In this document: piece by piece, positions 62,514 to 64,000 of the stretch | Numbering within the stretch: the stretch's first letter is position 1 | Layout of the letters: every line of letters starts with the position of its first letter | Assembly: GCF_036227125.1 (NCBI RefSeq) | Contig: NZ_CP109435.1 | Span: forward strand, 372,001 to 436,000 | DNA length: 64,000 bases | Direction: 5' to 3' | Source of the DNA: Streptomyces sp. NBC_01485 | GTDB taxonomy: Bacteria; Actinomycetota; Actinomycetes; Streptomycetales; Streptomycetaceae | The notes under the pieces: model-generated | Told to the model about the DNA's origin: nothing | The model's database searches: none | The model's input: the letters and a program-made list of their open reading frames with translations, nothing else | Made by a program: the position numbers and the translations under genes

Positions 62514-64000
62514 CTACGCTCCGCCGGCCGCGCGGTGCTGTCGCAGCACCGCCACCCTCCGGTACAGGTCGGCCGCCTCCTGACCGCGGCCGAGCTGTTC
62601 CAGGCAGTGGGCCTCGTCGCTGCGGCTCGCGAGGGTGTCGGGGTGGTCGCCGCCCAGGACGTGCTCGCGGGTCGCGGCCACCCGCCGGTACTCGGCCAGG
62701 GCGTCGGCCCAGCGGCCCAGCCAGCCCAGGCCGACGGCGACCTCGCGGCGGCTGACGAGCGTGTCGGGATGGTCGGCGCCGAGCACCCGCTCGCGGATCG
62801 CGCACACGTCCCGGGACTCGGCGAGCGCCTCCTCCCAGCGGCCCAGCCGGCCGAGGTTGACGCCGAGACCGTGCCGGGCGCGCAGGGTCTCGGGGTGGGC
62901 CCGGCCGTGGAGGCGGGTGCGGTCGTCGACGAGGTCGCGGTAGAGCTGGAGCGCCTCCTCGCTGCGGCCGAGGCGGCCCAGGCTGATGCCGGTCTCGTAG
63001 CGGGCGGCGAGGGTGTCGGGGTGGTCGGGGCCGAGCGCCTGCGCGCGGGCCGCGGCGACCTCCCGGTAGGCCTGCAGCGCTTCCGGCCAGCGGCCCAACT
63101 GGCCCAGGGCGTAGGCGACTTCGTAGCGCGTGACGAGCGTGTCCGGGTGGCTGGGGCCCAGCACGCGGGCGCGGGCGACGGCCACCTCGCCCGCCATCCG
63201 GTACGACTCCTCCAGGCGGCCGAGCCGGCTGAGGTTGAAGGCGAGGTTGTGGCGGCAGCGCAGGGTGTCGGGATGGTCGGCGCCCGTCGTGCGCACCCGG
63301 ACGGCGAGGACCGACGCGTACACCTGCCGGGCGTCGGAGTGACGGCCCAACTGGCCGAGCACATAGGCCATTTCCTGGCGGGTGGCGAGCGTGTCGGCGT
63401 GCTCGGCGCCCAGGACCCGGGTGCGGGCGGCGGCCACGTCCTGGTACTCGCGCAGCGCGTCGGTGGCGCGGCCGTTGCGGCTGAGGGTGAAGGCGACCTC
63501 GTAGCGGCTGGCGAGGGTCTCGGGGTGGTCCGGGCCGAGGAGGTGCGCGCGTTCGGCGGCGACGGCGCGGTGCAGCTCCCCGGCCTCGGCCCAGCGCCCG
63601 AGTCGGGCGAGACCGAGGCCCGCGTCGTGCCGTCCGACGAGCTCGGTGAGCGCGGTGAGCTCCTGCGGGGACGGCGTGTCCGGCGACGGCGGAACGGGGG
63701 CGGCGCCGAGGGCCGGCCGGGGGATCCACTCGCCGGTCAGGGCCGCCCCGGCGTCCGGGATCGTGACCGGCAGTCCGGCGCCGGTGGCCTTGTGGCCGGT
63801 GGTCATGCCCCGGGTCCAGGACGGCAGCCGGGGCTCGAGGCCCGCGGGCTCGGGCGGCAGCGGCTGGGGCGGCCGTGTCTCGGGCCCGGGTGTCACCACG
63901 GTCGGCACGTACGCCGATGCGGTGCGGCCGGCGGCGATGCGCCGGACGATCTCGCGGGCGTCGTGGGGGCGTTGTCCGGGCTGCTTGGCCAGCAGGTCCA
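62514..64000 (-). CDS. Ser/Thr kinase with C-terminal 42-residue TPR array (partial)
   Basis: Only the C-terminal 494 codons are in the window. At the far end the frame reads LLAKQPGQRPHDAREIVRRI, the usual end of a Hanks-type kinase domain, so the protein is a kinase that continues outside. A Pro-rich linker precedes eight repeats of about 42 residues with the pattern LGxDHPDTLxxRxxxAxxLG, then LGRxxEALxxYRxV (about residues 110-464 counted from 63908). These repeats are TPR-like and resemble those of NB-ARC/kinesin-light-chain-type proteins. They probably serve for protein binding. A GTG at 63908 could look like a start, but the frame stays open upstream. Convergent with the Nudix gene. Confidence 0.85.
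   Translation of the reverse strand, partial: DLLAKQPGQRPHDAREIVRRIAAGRTASAYVPTVVTPGPETRPPQPLPPEPAGLEPRLPSWTRGMTTGHKATGAGLPVTIPDAGAALTGEWIPRPALGAAPVPPSPDTPSPQELTALTELVGRHDAGLGLARLGRWAEAGELHRAVAAERAHLLGPDHPETLASRYEVAFTLSRNGRATDALREYQDVAAARTRVLGAEHADTLATRQEMAYVLGQLGRHSDARQVYASVLAVRVRTTGADHPDTLRCRHNLAFNLSRLGRLEESYRMAGEVAVARARVLGPSHPDTLVTRYEVAYALGQLGRWPEALQAYREVAAARAQALGPDHPDTLAARYETGISLGRLGRSEEALQLYRDLVDDRTRLHGRAHPETLRARHGLGVNLGRLGRWEEALAESRDVCAIRERVLGADHPDTLVSRREVAVGLGWLGRWADALAEYRRVAATREHVLGGDHPDTLASRSDEAHCLEQLGRGQEAADLYRRVAVLRQHRAAGGA

Overview
The window is high-GC actinobacterial DNA, almost certainly a Streptomyces chromosome. The evidence is lineage-specific families (a long chaplin, an SsgA-like protein, a streptophobe membrane protein, a DUF397 protein, the clpP3/clpP4-popR-sigL order), strong third-position GC, GTG/TTG starts, and rare TTA codons in two development-like genes. 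No rRNA, tRNA, CRISPR array, phage or transposase was seen. The gene set looks like accessory (arm-like) chromosome: many regulators, redox enzymes and catabolic genes, plus a small terpene cluster.

Layout. 1-2.8 kb: end of a clpP3-clpP4-type operon, its regulator popR, a SigB-type sigma factor (sigL-like) behind a SigB-consensus promoter, and a HATPase anti-sigma-like protein. 2.9-10.1 kb: a Streptomyces signalling and membrane block, namely a DUF6777-like exported protein, a streptophobe, a soluble Ser/Thr kinase, an SH3-like protein and an FHA-FHA-ABC exporter. 10.2-20 kb: stress and metabolic genes, with a SnoaL remnant, two aldo/keto reductases (one divergent from a LysR gene across a clear operator), a DinB protein, adenosine deaminase, a glyoxalase-like protein, an aldehyde dehydrogenase, and an ECF42 sigma factor with its YCII partner. 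20.2-23 kb: a sulfonate operon (ssuE, ssuD) behind a cysteine-containing leader peptide, beside a decayed LysR gene.

23-42 kb: DJ-1/PfpI, SPW membrane protein, ArsR-SRPBCC fusion, GNAT, a two-domain sortase-anchored chaplin, a secreted TAP-like peptidase, a glutamate-synthase-like flavoprotein, BaeRF3, a Gfo/Idh dehydrogenase, an SsgA-like protein, a PAS-PP2C phosphatase, an NsdA-like TPR regulator, an APH-fold protein, a secreted peptidoglycan amidase and a DUF397 protein. Several of these point to development and cell-wall remodelling.

42-51 kb and 57-61 kb: a CoA-thioester catabolic locus (two thiolase-fold proteins, a double OB-fold partner, enoyl-CoA hydratase, three acyl-CoA ligases, PaaK, nitronate monooxygenase, a phytoene-desaturase-like oxidase). 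Both halves carry the same TCTGAy-N5-GTCAGA operator, so one regulator probably controls both. Between them lies a compact terpene cluster (51.2-57 kb): P450, a terpene synthase with an altered NSE metal motif, and a large LuxR-type ATPase regulator. It looks like an insertion into the catabolic locus. 61.5-64 kb: a double-Nudix hydrolase and a Ser/Thr kinase with a C-terminal 42-residue TPR array that runs off the window.

The most noteworthy items are the unusual terpene synthase, the shared operator flanking its cluster, the Cys leader peptide, the kinase/FHA-ABC/streptophobe block, and the altered active sites in ClpP4, an aldo/keto reductase and the thiolase pair.
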